Origin: Paraburkholderia phenoliruptrix
GTDB taxonomy: Bacteria > Pseudomonadota > Gammaproteobacteria > Burkholderiales > Burkholderiaceae
Length of the DNA: 64,000 nt
Reading direction: 5' to 3'
Assembly (NCBI RefSeq): GCF_019511605.1
Contig: NZ_JAEUAV010000029.1
Coordinates: 32,617-96,616, forward strand
Shown: in pieces, positions 17,555-26,100 of the stretch
Layout: each line of letters starts with the position of its first letter
Position numbering within the stretch: the stretch's first letter is position 1
The notes under the pieces: model-generated
The model's database searches: none
Told to the model about the DNA's origin: nothing
What the model saw: only the letters and a program-made list of their open reading frames with translations
Position numbers and translations under genes: made by a program

Positions 17555-18589
17555 ATGATCGAAATACGCAATATCTCCCAGCGCTTTGCCGGACCCCGGG
17601 GCTGGGTCGAGGCGCTCCACAACGTCAATCTGTCGATTCCGGCAGGCGAGGTGTTCGGCATCATCGGCCGCAGCGGCGCGGGCAAGAGCACGCTTGTACG
17701 CACCATCAATCTGCTCACGCGGCCCACCGAGGGCAACATCGTAGTCGACGGCCGCGATCTGACCACGCTGCCGGCCCCGCAGTTGCGCGAGGCGCGCCGC
17801 GAGATCGGCATGATCTTTCAGCACTTCAACCTGCTGTCGTCGCGCACTGTGTTCGAAAACGTCGCATTGCCGCTCGAACTCGCCGGCATGAAGCGCGACG
17901 AAATCGAGGCGAACGTGGTGCCGCTGCTGGAGCTGGTGGGCCTGTCCGCGCAGAAGGACCGCTATCCGGCGCAGATCAGCGGCGGGCAGAAGCAGCGCGT
18001 GGGCATTGCACGCGCGCTCGCGAGCAAGCCGAAGGTGCTGCTCTCGGACGAAGCGACGTCCGCGCTCGATCCTGAAACGACCCGCGCAATCCTCGAACTG
18101 CTCAAGCGCATCAACCGCGAACTGAACCTGACCATCGTGCTGATCACCCATCAGATGGATGTGATCAAGCAGGTGTGCGATCGCGTCGCGGTGCTCGACG
18201 CGGGCCGCGTCGTCGAACAGGGCAAGGTGATCGACGTGTTCCTGCAGCCGCATCACGAAGTCACGCGCGCGCTGATCGGCGACGTGATCGCCCAGGAACT
18301 GCCGCCTGCGATGAAGGCGCGTGTCGCCGAGCGTCTGAAGACGGGCAGCGGCCACCTGCTGCGTCTGGCGTTCACCGGTTCCGGCGTGGACCAGCCGATT
18401 CTCTCCGAGACGATTCGCCGCTATGAGCTGGACTTCAACATCCTGCACGGCCAGATCGACGAGATTCAGGGGCAGGCGTTCGGCTCGCTCGCGGTGCTGG
18501 CGGGCGGCGAGCCGGCAAAGGTAGCGCAGGCGCTCGCGTATCTGCGCGAGCAGGGTGTGGTGGTGGAGGAGCTCTCGTATGTTGAGTGA
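17555..18589 (+). CDS. metN: Methionine import ATP-binding protein
   Basis: ATPase of the D/L-methionine ABC importer. The 344-residue protein shows Walker A GRSGAGKST, signature ISGGQKQRVGIARAL, Walker B VLLSDEATSALD and the switch His in VLITHQMD. After about residue 265 comes the NIL regulatory domain, which binds methionine and inhibits transport when the cell is replete. ATG 17555 gives the family start MIEIRNISQRF; the open frame upstream to 17429 is not expected to be translated. It overlaps metI by 11 bp. metN, metI and metQ form one operon. I saw no SAM riboswitch in the 237 bp upstream. Confidence 0.95.
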   Translation: MIEIRNISQRFAGPRGWVEALHNVNLSIPAGEVFGIIGRSGAGKSTLVRTINLLTRPTEGNIVVDGRDLTTLPAPQLREARREIGMIFQHFNLLSSRTVFENVALPLELAGMKRDEIEANVVPLLELVGLSAQKDRYPAQISGGQKQRVGIARALASKPKVLLSDEATSALDPETTRAILELLKRINRELNLTIVLITHQMDVIKQVCDRVAVLDAGRVVEQGKVIDVFLQPHHEVTRALIGDVIAQELPPAMKARVAERLKTGSGHLLRLAFTGSGVDQPILSETIRRYELDFNILHGQIDEIQGQAFGSLAVLAGGEPAKVAQALAYLREQGVVVEELSYVE

Positions 18590-19232
18590 AATGTTCGATA
18601 TGTTCGTCCAGTCGTTCTGGGAAACACTCGTCATGGTGGGCATTTCCGGACTGGTCGGGGCGTTGGTGGGCTTGCCGCTTGGCGTGCTGCTGTATCTGAC
18701 GGACCGTCAGGGCGTGTTGCAGAACCTGGCGGTGAATCGCGTGATGGGCGTGATCGTGAATGCAGTGCGCTCCACGCCGTTCATCATTCTGCTGGTGGCG
18801 GTGATTCCGTTTACGCGTCTCGTGGTCGGATCGTCGATCGGCACCGCTGCGGCCGTGGTGCCGCTGACTATCGCCGCGGCGCCGTTCATCGCGCGCCTCG
18901 TGGAAACAGCGCTGCGCGAAGTCGACCGCGGCCTGATCGAGGCGGCGCAGGCAATGGGCGCGACCACCAGTCAGATCGTCTTCAAGGTGCTGCTGCCCGA
19001 ATCGCTGCCGGGCGTGGTGGCGGGCCTGACGATCACGTTCGTCTCGCTGGTCGGCTACTCGGCAATGGCGGGCGCGATCGGCGGCGGCGGTCTGGGTGAC
19101 CTCGGCATTCGCTACGGTTACCAGCGTTTCCTGCCGGAAGTAATGTTGACGGTCGTGGTGATTCTGATCGTCTTCGTGCAGTTGGTGCAGTCGTTCGGGG
19201 ATTGGCTCGTGCGTCGTCTGAGCCATAAATAA
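18579..19232 (+). CDS. metI: Methionine ABC transporter permease
   Basis: Inner-membrane channel subunit of 217 residues with about five transmembrane helices. The cytoplasmic coupling loop EAAQAMGATTSQIVFKVLLPESLPG is the EAA motif that contacts MetN. The start ATG 18579 (MLSEMFDMFVQSFWET) overlaps the end of metN, implying translational coupling. metQ follows 15 bp later. Confidence 0.95.
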   Translation: MLSEMFDMFVQSFWETLVMVGISGLVGALVGLPLGVLLYLTDRQGVLQNLAVNRVMGVIVNAVRSTPFIILLVAVIPFTRLVVGSSIGTAAAVVPLTIAAAPFIARLVETALREVDRGLIEAAQAMGATTSQIVFKVLLPESLPGVVAGLTITFVSLVGYSAMAGAIGGGGLGDLGIRYGYQRFLPEVMLTVVVILIVFVQLVQSFGDWLVRRLSHK

Positions 19233-19247
19233 ATCAAAAGGTCCATC

Positions 19248-20045
19248 ATGCAACGTCGTTTCATTCTCAAGCTCGTCGCGGCGCTCGGCGCCGCGTCGCT
19301 GTTCGCCGCCCATGCCGCTCGCGCGGAAGAAACCATCAAGGTCGGCGTGACCGGCGGTCCGCATGCCCAGATCATGGAAGTCGTGAAGACGGTTGCGGCG
19401 AAGAACGGTTTGAACATCAAGATCGTCGAGTTCTCCGACTACGTGCAGCCGAACGCGGCGCTCGCGGGCGGCGATCTGGACGCGAACAGCTATCAGCACG
19501 ACCCGTACTTGCAGGCGCAGGTCAAGGATCGCGGCTACAAGCTGATCCGCGTGGCGGACACCGTCACTTACCCGATGGGCATCTATTCGAAGAAGCTGAA
19601 GAAGCTGGCTGATCTGCAGCCCGGCGCGAAGATCGCCGTGCCGAACGATCCGACCAATGGCGGCCGCGCGCTGTTGCTGCTGCAAAAGCAGGGGCTGCTG
19701 AAGCTGCGCGCCGAAGCGGGCCTGAAGGCCACGCCGCTCGACATCGTCGACAATCCGAAGAAGCTGAAGATCGTCGAACTCGACGCGGCGCAGATTCCGC
19801 GCTCGCTTAACGACGTGGACGCCGCCGCGATCAACACCAATTTCGCGATGGAAGCGGGTCTGAAGCCCAAGCAGGACGCGATCGCGATTGAAGACCCGCA
19901 GGGGCCGTATGTGAACATCATCGCAATCCGCGAGGCCGACAGGAACAAGCCGTGGGTCGCGAAGCTGGTCGCCGCTTACCATTCGCCGGAAGTAAAGCAG
20001 TTTGTCGAAGGGAAGTTCGGCGGCGCGGTGATTACGGCGTGGTGA
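19248..20045 (+). CDS. metQ: Methionine-binding periplasmic protein (NlpA family)
   Basis: Substrate-binding subunit of the methionine importer, 265 residues. A signal peptide (MQRRFILKLVAALGAASLFA to HAARA) is cleaved near residue 25. No lipobox cysteine is present, so unlike E. coli MetQ it is probably a free periplasmic protein. The lipoprotein_9 domain follows with VGVTGGPHAQIMEVVK, DYVQPNAALAGGDLDANSYQH and PNDPTNGGRALLLLQ, all conserved. It is the last gene of metNIQ and is followed by an intrinsic terminator. Confidence 0.95.
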   Translation: MQRRFILKLVAALGAASLFAAHAARAEETIKVGVTGGPHAQIMEVVKTVAAKNGLNIKIVEFSDYVQPNAALAGGDLDANSYQHDPYLQAQVKDRGYKLIRVADTVTYPMGIYSKKLKKLADLQPGAKIAVPNDPTNGGRALLLLQKQGLLKLRAEAGLKATPLDIVDNPKKLKIVELDAAQIPRSLNDVDAAAINTNFAMEAGLKPKQDAIAIEDPQGPYVNIIAIREADRNKPWVAKLVAAYHSPEVKQFVEGKFGGAVITAW

Positions 20046-20105
20046 ACTGAAGGCTTCGCGCCCGCGTCAGCAACCGGCGATATGCAAATTAGAGTCGTAA
20101 GTCGG

Positions 20106-20132
20106 AACCCGGGGTTGGCGCCCGGGTTTTTT
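20106..20132 (+). terminator. Rho-independent terminator after metQ
   Basis: AACCCGGG (20106-20113) pairs with CCCGGGTT (20121-20128) around a 7-nt loop, then four more T. Ends the metNIQ transcript. Confidence 0.85.
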
Positions 20133-20146
20133 CGCGGTTAAAATAG

Positions 20147-20160
20147 AACGACCGTTCGTT
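20147..20160 (+). promoter_or_regulatory. TetR-type operator-like inverted repeat upstream of etfBA
   Basis: AACGA and TCGTT arms (20147-20151 and 20156-20160) flank CCGT, giving AACGACCGTTCGTT. This resembles operators of TetR-family repressors. A possible -10 (TAAAAT, 20139-20144) sits just before it, and TATAAT (20236-20241) lies closer to etfB. Several TetR-type repressors of fatty-acid degradation are known to control etf genes in proteobacteria, so a similar role here is inferred. No TetR gene lies nearby. Confidence 0.45.
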
Positions 20161-20281
20161 ATTGCCGTCACGCCGCTGGGGAGCGATATTCTCCTGCTAG
20201 AGCGCCCGCGACAAGGCCGCCACGAGGGCAGTCGTTATAATGTTCGTTGGGTTGACGTATTCGTAACTTTGGAGCGTGTGC

Positions 20282-21031
20282 ATGAAAATCCTGGTGCCAG
20301 TGAAGAGAGTGGTCGACTACAACGTGAAGGTCCGGGTCAAGTCGGATGGCACGGGCGTCGACATCGCGAACGTGAAGATGTCGATGAATCCGTTCGACGA
20401 AATCGCGGTTGAAGAAGCGGTCCGCCTGAAGGAAGCGGGCGTGGCCACTGAGGTGATCGCCGTATCGTGCGGCGTCACGCAATCGCAGGAAACGCTGCGC
20501 ACGGCGCTCGCAATCGGCGCGGACCGCGCGATCCTGATCGAGTCGAACGAAGAGTTGCAGCCGCTGGCCGTTGCCAAGCTGCTGAAGGCACTGGTCGACA
20601 AGGAACAGCCGCAGCTGGTGATTCTCGGCAAGCAGGCCATTGACGACGACTCGAACCAGACCGGCCAGATGCTCGCCGCATTGGCGGGTCTGCCGCAGGC
20701 GACGTTTGCGTCGAAGGTCGTCGTTGCTGACGGCAAGGCTACTGTTTCGCGCGAAGTGGACGGCGGCGCTGAAACGCTGTCGCTGAAACTGCCCGCAGTC
20801 GTCACGACGGATCTGCGCCTGAACGAGCCGCGCTACGTGACGCTGCCCAACATCATGAAGGCGAAGAAAAAGCCGCTGGAAACGATCAAGCCCGAAGACC
20901 TGGGTGTCGATGTCACGCCGCGTCTGAAGACGCTGAAAGTTGCCGAGCCGCCCGGGCGTTCCGCCGGCGTGAAGGTGCCGGACGTGAAGACGCTGGTCGA
21001 GAAGCTGAAGACCGAAGCCAAGGTGCTGTGA
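20282..21031 (+). CDS. etfB: Electron transfer flavoprotein beta subunit
   Basis: With EtfA it carries electrons from acyl-CoA and other dehydrogenases to the ETF:ubiquinone oxidoreductase. The 249-residue protein begins MKILVPVKRVVDYNVKVRV and contains VKMSMNPFDEIAVEEAVRLKE and the AMP-binding GKQAIDDDSNQTGQMLAALAGLPQ. ATG 20282 is chosen over GTG 20276 as the family start; GGAG at 20271-20274 is well placed. It is followed by etfA after 16 bp, so the two form an operon, with an acyl-CoA dehydrogenase gene next. Confidence 0.95.
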   Translation: MKILVPVKRVVDYNVKVRVKSDGTGVDIANVKMSMNPFDEIAVEEAVRLKEAGVATEVIAVSCGVTQSQETLRTALAIGADRAILIESNEELQPLAVAKLLKALVDKEQPQLVILGKQAIDDDSNQTGQMLAALAGLPQATFASKVVVADGKATVSREVDGGAETLSLKLPAVVTTDLRLNEPRYVTLPNIMKAKKKPLETIKPEDLGVDVTPRLKTLKVAEPPGRSAGVKVPDVKTLVEKLKTEAKVL

Positions 21032-21047
21032 CAGGGAGACAGGGCAA

Positions 21048-21983
21048 ATGACGAATCTGGTAATTGCAGAACACGATAATCAGTCGATCAAGGCCGCGAC
21101 GCTGCATACGGTTGCAGCCGCGCAGAAGATCGGCGGCGACATTCACGTGCTGGTGGCCGGCCACAACGCGCAGGCCGCGGCGGACGCTGCTGCGAAGATC
21201 GCGGGCGTTTCGAAGGTCCTGCTCGCGGACGCGCCGCAACTGGCCGAAGGGCTCGCGGAAAACGTCGAGGCTACGGTCCTGAACGTCGCGAAAGATTACT
21301 CGCACATCCTCACTGCCGCGACCGCCTACGGCAAGAACATCGCGCCGCGTATCGCCGCGAAGCTCGACGTCGCGCAGATCAGCGACATCACCGCAGTGGA
21401 TTCCGCCGACACGTTCGAGCGTTCCATTTACGCGGGCAACGCGATTGCCACCGTGCAATCGGCCGATCCGATCAAGGTCATCACCGTGCGCACGACCGGC
21501 TTCGACGCTGTCGCAGCTGAAGGCGGCAGCGCAGCGGTCGAGAAGATCGAAGCAGCAGCAGACGCGGGCATCTCGCAGTTCGTGAGCCGCGAAGTGACGA
21601 AGCTCGACCGTCCTGAACTCACGTCGGCGAAGATCATCGTCTCGGGCGGCCGCGGTTTGGGCAACGGCGAGAACTATACGCAGGTTCTCGAGCCGCTCGC
21701 CGACAAGCTGAACGCGGCGCTCGGCGCCTCGCGCGCGGCGGTCGACGCAGGCTTCGTACCGAACGACTACCAGGTCGGCCAGACCGGCAAGATCGTTGCG
21801 CCGCAACTGTATGTGGCGGTCGGCATTTCGGGTGCGATCCAGCATCTGGCGGGCATGAAGGACTCGAAGGTGATCGTGGCCATCAACAAGGATCCCGAAG
21901 CACCGATTTTCAGCGTCGCGGACTATGGTCTTGTCGGCGACCTGTTCACGCTCGTGCCGGAACTCGTGAAGGAACTCGGCTAA
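21048..21983 (+). CDS. etfA: Electron transfer flavoprotein alpha subunit
   Basis: FAD-carrying subunit of ETF, 311 residues. The C-terminal FAD domain contains SGGRGLGNGENY, VGQTGKIVAPQLYVAVGISGAIQHLAGM and INKDPEAPIFSVADYGLVGD, which make up the EtfA signature. AGGGAGACAG precedes ATG 21048. It partners etfB and probably serves the adjacent acyl-CoA dehydrogenase. Confidence 0.96.
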   Translation: MTNLVIAEHDNQSIKAATLHTVAAAQKIGGDIHVLVAGHNAQAAADAAAKIAGVSKVLLADAPQLAEGLAENVEATVLNVAKDYSHILTAATAYGKNIAPRIAAKLDVAQISDITAVDSADTFERSIYAGNAIATVQSADPIKVITVRTTGFDAVAAEGGSAAVEKIEAAADAGISQFVSREVTKLDRPELTSAKIIVSGGRGLGNGENYTQVLEPLADKLNAALGASRAAVDAGFVPNDYQVGQTGKIVAPQLYVAVGISGAIQHLAGMKDSKVIVAINKDPEAPIFSVADYGLVGDLFTLVPELVKELG

Positions 21984-22067
21984 GCGTCCTCGTGTCACCC
22001 CGGCAAGCCATCCAATAAGCCATTAATAAGAACTAGCAAGCGACCCAAGGGCGTTTGGCGACACACG

Positions 22068-22104
22068 AAGGGCGCAGGACCGAACAAGTCCCGCGCCCTT
22101 TTTC
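22068..22104 (+). terminator. Rho-independent terminator after etfA
   Basis: AAGGGCGC (22068-22075) and GGAC (22077-22080) pair with GTCC (22088-22091) and GCGCCCTT (22093-22100), followed by T-run. It separates etfBA from the acyl-CoA dehydrogenase, whose Shine-Dalgarno AGGAGG (about 22110-22118) lies directly after, so read-through is possible. Confidence 0.75.
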
Positions 22105-22127
22105 CATCAGGAAGGAGGAGAGCAGAA

Positions 22128-23918
22128 ATGAGCTATACGGCGCCCATCAAGGACATGCTGTTCGTGATGAAGGAACTGGCGGACCTCGAACAGATTGCAA
22201 CCCTGCCGGGCTTCGAGGACGCGAGCCTCGACACCGCTCAGGCGGTGCTCGAAGAGTCGGCAAAGCTGTGCGGCGAGGTGCTGGCCCCGTTGAACGTCGA
22301 GGGCGACCGCAATCCGAGTAGTTGGAACGACGGCGTCGTGACGGCCACGCCGGGCTTCAAGGAAGCGTTCCGCCAGTTTGCCGAAGGCGGCTGGCAAGGT
22401 GTGCAGCATCCGCTCGACTATGACGGCCAGGGCCTGCCCAAGCTCATTGCCACGCCTTGTGTGGAGATGCTGAACGCGTCGAACCTGTCGTTCGCGCTCT
22501 GTCCGTTGCTGACCGACGGCGCAATCGAGGCGCTTCTCACCGCCGGCAGCGACGCGCAGAAACAGACCTATGTGCCCAGGCTCATTTCCGGCGAATGGAC
22601 CGGCACGATGAACCTCACGGAGCCGCAGGCTGGCTCCGACCTCGCGCTCGTGCGCACTCGCGCCGAGCCGCAAGACGACGGCTCGTTCAAGCTATTCGGC
22701 ACGAAGATTTTCATCACGTGGGGCGAGCACGACATGGCGGCGAACATCGCGCATCTCGTGCTGGCGCGCACGCCGAGCGCGCCCGAGGGCGTGAAGGGCA
22801 TCTCGCTTTTCATCGTGCCGAAGTTTCTCGTCAATCCTGACGGGTCGCTCGGCGAGCGCAACGACGTGCATTGCGTTTCCATCGAGCACAAGCTCGGCAT
22901 CAAGGCGAGCCCGACTGCGGTACTGCAATTCGGCGATCACGGCGGCGCAATCGGACATCTGATCGGCGAGGAAAATCGCGGCCTCGAGTACATGTTCATC
23001 ATGATGAACGCGGCGCGCTTCGCGGTGGGCATGCAGGGCGTGGGCGTCTCGGACCGCGCCTATCAGAAGGCGGTCGCCTACGCGAAGGAGCGCGTGCAAA
23101 GCCGGCCGGTCGACGGCTCCTCAAAACAGCCGGTCCCCATCATCGAGCATCCCGACGTGCGCCGCATGCTCTCGACAATGCGCGCGCTCACCGAAGCGTC
23201 GCGCGCGCTCGCCTACGTGGCAGCTGCACACAGTGACATTGCGCACCGCCACCCGGACGCGCGCAAGCGCGCCGAACATCAGGCCATCAACGAATTCCTC
23301 GTGCCGATCGTGAAGGGCTGGAGCACGGAGTTGTCGATCGACGTGACGAGCCTCGGCGTGCAGGTGCACGGCGGCATGGGTTTCATCGAAGAAACGGGCG
23401 CCGCGCAGTATTACCGCGACGCCCGCATTTTGCCGATCTACGAAGGCACGACTGCGATTCAGGCCAATGACCTGATCGGCCGCAAGACGGTGCGCGACGG
23501 CGGCAAGGTCGCGAAGTCACTGCTTGCGGGCGTCGCTGAAACGGTTGAGTCGCTCGGCGCGCAGCAGGGTGCTGCGTTCGAATCGATGCGCAAACACCTC
23601 GCGCAGGGCCAGCGCTCGCTGAGCGCGGTGGTCGATTTTGTCCTCGCGAATACGAAGGGCGATCCCAACGCGGTGTTTGCCGGCAGCGTGCCGTACCTGA
23701 AGCTCGCAGGCATCGTGCTGGGCGGCTGGCAAATGGCGCGCGCGTTGCGGGTCGCAACAGAAAAGCGCGACGAAGACCCGCAGTTTTACGGCGCCAAGAT
23801 CGCGACCGCGCAGTTTTACGCCGAGCACGTGCTGCCGCTCGCGAGTGCGCTGGAGGCTGCGATTGTCAGTGCGAAAGGCAGTGAGGGCGTGCTCGCTTTG
23901 TCGGCGGATCAGTTTTGA
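22128..23918 (+). CDS. Acyl-CoA dehydrogenase (long form with C-terminal extension)
   Basis: FAD enzyme that desaturates an acyl-CoA and passes electrons to ETF. It has 596 residues, longer than the 380-residue classic type, and fits the DmdC/FadE-like branch with a C-terminal helical domain. Visible are the FAD/substrate segments GTMNLTEPQAGSDLALVRT and KIFITWGEHD, QVHGGMGFIEE and RDARILPIYEGTTAIQANDLIGRK, whose Glu is the likely catalytic base. Substrate is unknown; 3-methylthiopropionyl-CoA or medium/long acyl-CoA are options for this branch. Strong AGGAGG upstream. Placement after etfBA supports direct electron transfer to that ETF. Confidence 0.92.
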   Translation: MSYTAPIKDMLFVMKELADLEQIATLPGFEDASLDTAQAVLEESAKLCGEVLAPLNVEGDRNPSSWNDGVVTATPGFKEAFRQFAEGGWQGVQHPLDYDGQGLPKLIATPCVEMLNASNLSFALCPLLTDGAIEALLTAGSDAQKQTYVPRLISGEWTGTMNLTEPQAGSDLALVRTRAEPQDDGSFKLFGTKIFITWGEHDMAANIAHLVLARTPSAPEGVKGISLFIVPKFLVNPDGSLGERNDVHCVSIEHKLGIKASPTAVLQFGDHGGAIGHLIGEENRGLEYMFIMMNAARFAVGMQGVGVSDRAYQKAVAYAKERVQSRPVDGSSKQPVPIIEHPDVRRMLSTMRALTEASRALAYVAAAHSDIAHRHPDARKRAEHQAINEFLVPIVKGWSTELSIDVTSLGVQVHGGMGFIEETGAAQYYRDARILPIYEGTTAIQANDLIGRKTVRDGGKVAKSLLAGVAETVESLGAQQGAAFESMRKHLAQGQRSLSAVVDFVLANTKGDPNAVFAGSVPYLKLAGIVLGGWQMARALRVATEKRDEDPQFYGAKIATAQFYAEHVLPLASALEAAIVSAKGSEGVLALSADQF

Positions 23919-23965
23919 TGTTCGGCGGGGTTTGAGACCCGACCAAAAAGCGCTGGCAGAAATGG

Positions 23966-23996
23966 AAACGGCGCCTTGCAAGGGCGCCGTTTTTTT
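23966..23996. terminator. Terminator between acyl-CoA dehydrogenase gene and dadA
   Basis: AAACGGCGCC (23966-23975) pairs with GGCGCCGTTT (23983-23992) around TTGCAAG, followed by more T. It serves the rightward gene and may also stop the convergent dadA transcript, though A-richness on the left is modest. Confidence 0.8.
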
Positions 23997-24073
23997 GTCG
24001 GCTCAAGGCCGGCTTGTGCAACTACACACCGCGTGTGGACGCGCCAAGCCGGACGCTCGACGCGGCAAAGCGC

Positions 24074-25360
24074 TTACGCATAGGCCGGGCGAGTCGTGCC
24101 GCCTGTCTCGCCGAGATAACGATGCACCGACAGGTCGTCGGCCCTGATCGCGGGCTGCTTGCCGGACATTACGTCGGCCAGCAGTTGGCCAGAGCCGCAG
24201 GACATCGTCCAGCCGAGCGTGCCGTGGCCGGTATTCAAAAACAGGTTCGGCACCGGTGTGCGGCCGACGATCGGCGTGCCGTCCGGCGTCATGGGGCGCA
24301 GGCCTGTCCAGAAGCTCGCCTTCGACGTGTCGCCGCCGCCGGGGAACAGATCGTTCACGCACAGTTCCAGCGTTTCGCGCCGTGCTTGCCGCAGCGACTT
24401 GTCGAAGCCCACGATCTCAGCCATGCCGCCGACGCGGATCCGGTTGTCGAAGCGGGTGATCGCGATCTTGTAGGTTTCGTCGAGCACGGTGGAGACCGGT
24501 GCTGCGGCTTCGTTGATGATAGGCGCCGTGATCGAATAACCCTTGAGCGGGTACACCGGGATCTTGACGAGGCTCGACACGAATTTCGTCGAATAAGAAC
24601 CGAGCGCGACAACGAACGAATCGGCACGCACCAGTTCATTGCCGCATTGCACGCCGGCAATGCGGTCGCCGGCCATGGCGAGCGCGTCGATGGGCGTGTT
24701 GTAGCGGAATTTGACGCCCATCTGCTCGGCCAGCGCCGCGAGGCGCGTGGTGAACATCTGACAGTCGCCGGTTTCGTCGCCCGGCAGGCGCAAACCGCCC
24801 GTCAGCTTGTGCGAGACGGCGGCGAGCGCCGGTTCGGCCTGAGCCAGTTCGGACGCCGAAAGCAGTTCGAACGGCACATTGGCCTCGCGCAGCACGGCGA
24901 TGTCTTTCGCTGCGCCGTCGAATTGCTGTTGCGTGCGAAACACCTGCAGCGTGCCGCCGGTGCGTCCCTCGTACTGAATGCCGGTTTCCGCGCGCAGCGC
25001 TTGCAGGCAATCGCGGCTGTACTCAGCGAGCCGGACCATGCGGCCCTTGTTGACCGCGTAACGCGAGGCGGTGCAGTTCTGCAGCATCTGCCACATCCAC
25101 TGCAACTGGAACTGCGTGCCGTCCAGGCGAATGGCAAGTGGCGCGTGCTTCTGGAACATCCACTTGACGGCTTTCAACGGCACGCCGGGGGCGGCCCACG
25201 GCGACGCATAGCCCGGCGAGATCTGGCCGGCGTTGGCAAAACTCGTTTGAAGGGCCGGGCCGGCTTCACGGTCGATGACGGTCACGTCATGACCGGCGCG
25301 CGCCAGATAATACGCACTCGTCACCCCGACGACGCCACTGCCCAAAACGACGACTCGCAT
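24074..25360 (-). CDS. dadA: D-amino acid dehydrogenase small subunit
   Basis: FAD enzyme on the inner membrane that oxidises D-amino acids, mainly D-alanine, to 2-oxo acids and feeds electrons to the respiratory chain. The 428-residue protein starts at the CAT at 25358-25360 with MRVVVLGSGVVGVTSAYYLARAGHDV, a dinucleotide-binding fold. It shows the DadA segments FANAGQISPGYASPWAAPG and the C-terminal NTGHGTLGWTMSCGSGQLLAD. The frame extends upstream, but ATG at 25360 is the family start. An Lrp/AsnC regulator is divergent 167 bp away, as dadR is to dadA in Pseudomonas, so amino-acid-responsive control is likely. No catabolic alanine racemase (dadX) is present nearby. Confidence 0.94.
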   Translation of the reverse strand: MRVVVLGSGVVGVTSAYYLARAGHDVTVIDREAGPALQTSFANAGQISPGYASPWAAPGVPLKAVKWMFQKHAPLAIRLDGTQFQLQWMWQMLQNCTASRYAVNKGRMVRLAEYSRDCLQALRAETGIQYEGRTGGTLQVFRTQQQFDGAAKDIAVLREANVPFELLSASELAQAEPALAAVSHKLTGGLRLPGDETGDCQMFTTRLAALAEQMGVKFRYNTPIDALAMAGDRIAGVQCGNELVRADSFVVALGSYSTKFVSSLVKIPVYPLKGYSITAPIINEAAAPVSTVLDETYKIAITRFDNRIRVGGMAEIVGFDKSLRQARRETLELCVNDLFPGGGDTSKASFWTGLRPMTPDGTPIVGRTPVPNLFLNTGHGTLGWTMSCGSGQLLADVMSGKQPAIRADDLSVHRYLGETGGTTRPAYA

Positions 25361-25501
25361 AGCTGCTCCAGAAAATTCGCAAGGATTCGAGGGCGGTGCT
25401 TGCGCCGTTTTGCTTTGAATCGTTTGATTCACGACGTGGAATGCGGGGCGCCCAGTGTTAATCGCTATACTATTGGGGAGCTTGTAGGTTTTGTTATTGT
25501 A

Positions 25502-25523
25502 TTTTTTCGATTTTCAGAAAAAA
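25502..25523 (+). promoter_or_regulatory. Inverted repeat at the lrp start, candidate Lrp site
   Basis: TTTTTTC (25502-25508) and GAAAAAA (25517-25523) form a perfect inverted repeat with 8 bp between arms and centres 15 bp apart. It ends 4 bp before the ATG of the Lrp-family gene, in the AT-rich dadA/lrp interval. A TATACT (25466-25471) lies upstream. Lrp-type proteins bind AT-rich palindromes of about this size; autoregulation is inferred. Confidence 0.4.
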
Positions 25524-25527
25524 CGCC

Positions 25528-26028
25528 ATGCGCACACAACGCCAACCGGTCCGAGCGCTCGACAAGCTCGATCACAAGATTCTTCGCCTGCTGCAGCAGG
25601 ATGGCCGAATGGCCATGAAAGACCTTGCGGAGCAGGTCGGACTGTCGGTCACGCCGTGTATCGAGCGCGTCAAGCGCATGGAGCGCGACGGCGTAATCAC
25701 CGGCTACTATGCGCGCGTGAATCCGGCGGAGCTTGGCGCGGCGCTGCTGGTGTTCGTCGAAATCACGCTCGACCACAAGAGCGGCAACATGTTCGACCAG
25801 TTTCGGCGCGAGGTGCAGAAGATCCCCGAGGTGCTGGAATGCCACCTCGTGTCCGGCGATTTCGACTACCTGATCAAGGCGCGCATCGGCGAAATGGCTG
25901 ACTACCGCAAGCTGCTCGGCGATATCCTGCTTCAGCTACCCGGCGCGGTACAGTCGAAAAGTTATGTGGTGATGGAAGAGATCAAGGAAACGCTCACCAT
26001 TCCGGTGGGGGACGAAGCCACGCGTTAG
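25528..26028 (+). CDS. Lrp/AsnC family transcriptional regulator
   Basis: A 166-residue feast/famine regulator. The N-terminal winged HTH (LDKLDHKILRLLQQDGRMAMKDLAEQVGLSVTPCIERVKRMERDG) is followed by the RAM/ASNC ligand-binding domain with VPEVLECHLVSGDFDYLIKAR type strands (here IPEVLECHLVSGDFDYL). It most resembles BkdR/DadR-type activators. Its divergent placement to dadA suggests that it controls D- or L-alanine catabolism, but the ligand cannot be read from sequence. ATG 25528 is the only good start; the AT-rich stretch upstream replaces a normal Shine-Dalgarno. Confidence 0.9.
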   Translation: MRTQRQPVRALDKLDHKILRLLQQDGRMAMKDLAEQVGLSVTPCIERVKRMERDGVITGYYARVNPAELGAALLVFVEITLDHKSGNMFDQFRREVQKIPEVLECHLVSGDFDYLIKARIGEMADYRKLLGDILLQLPGAVQSKSYVVMEEIKETLTIPVGDEATR

Positions 26029-26062
26029 CGGTTCGAACGGGACTCGACAAACGGCGTAAACA

Positions 26063-26078
26063 CTGTATATTTATACAG
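26063..26078 (+). promoter_or_regulatory. LexA-type SOS box candidate upstream of the radical SAM gene
   Basis: CTGTATATTTATACAG is a perfect CTGT-N8-ACAG inverted repeat, the gammaproteobacterial and betaproteobacterial LexA consensus, about 22 bp before GTG 26101. The whole centre is A/T, as in the strongest known SOS boxes. The PA0069-like radical SAM protein has a core related to spore photoproduct lyase, a DNA repair enzyme, so SOS control is plausible. Match by eye only. Confidence 0.7.
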
Positions 26079-26100
26079 GTCCGCCTGCATCCGAACGACC

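Noticed and set aside
18435..19982. Long minus-strand open frame opposite metN, metI and metQ
   Set aside because: His/Arg-rich composition typical of antisense frames; the met genes are certain.
24014..25618. A 534-codon open frame on the plus strand opposite dadA
   Set aside because: dadA on the minus strand carries intact FAD motifs; the antisense frame has none.
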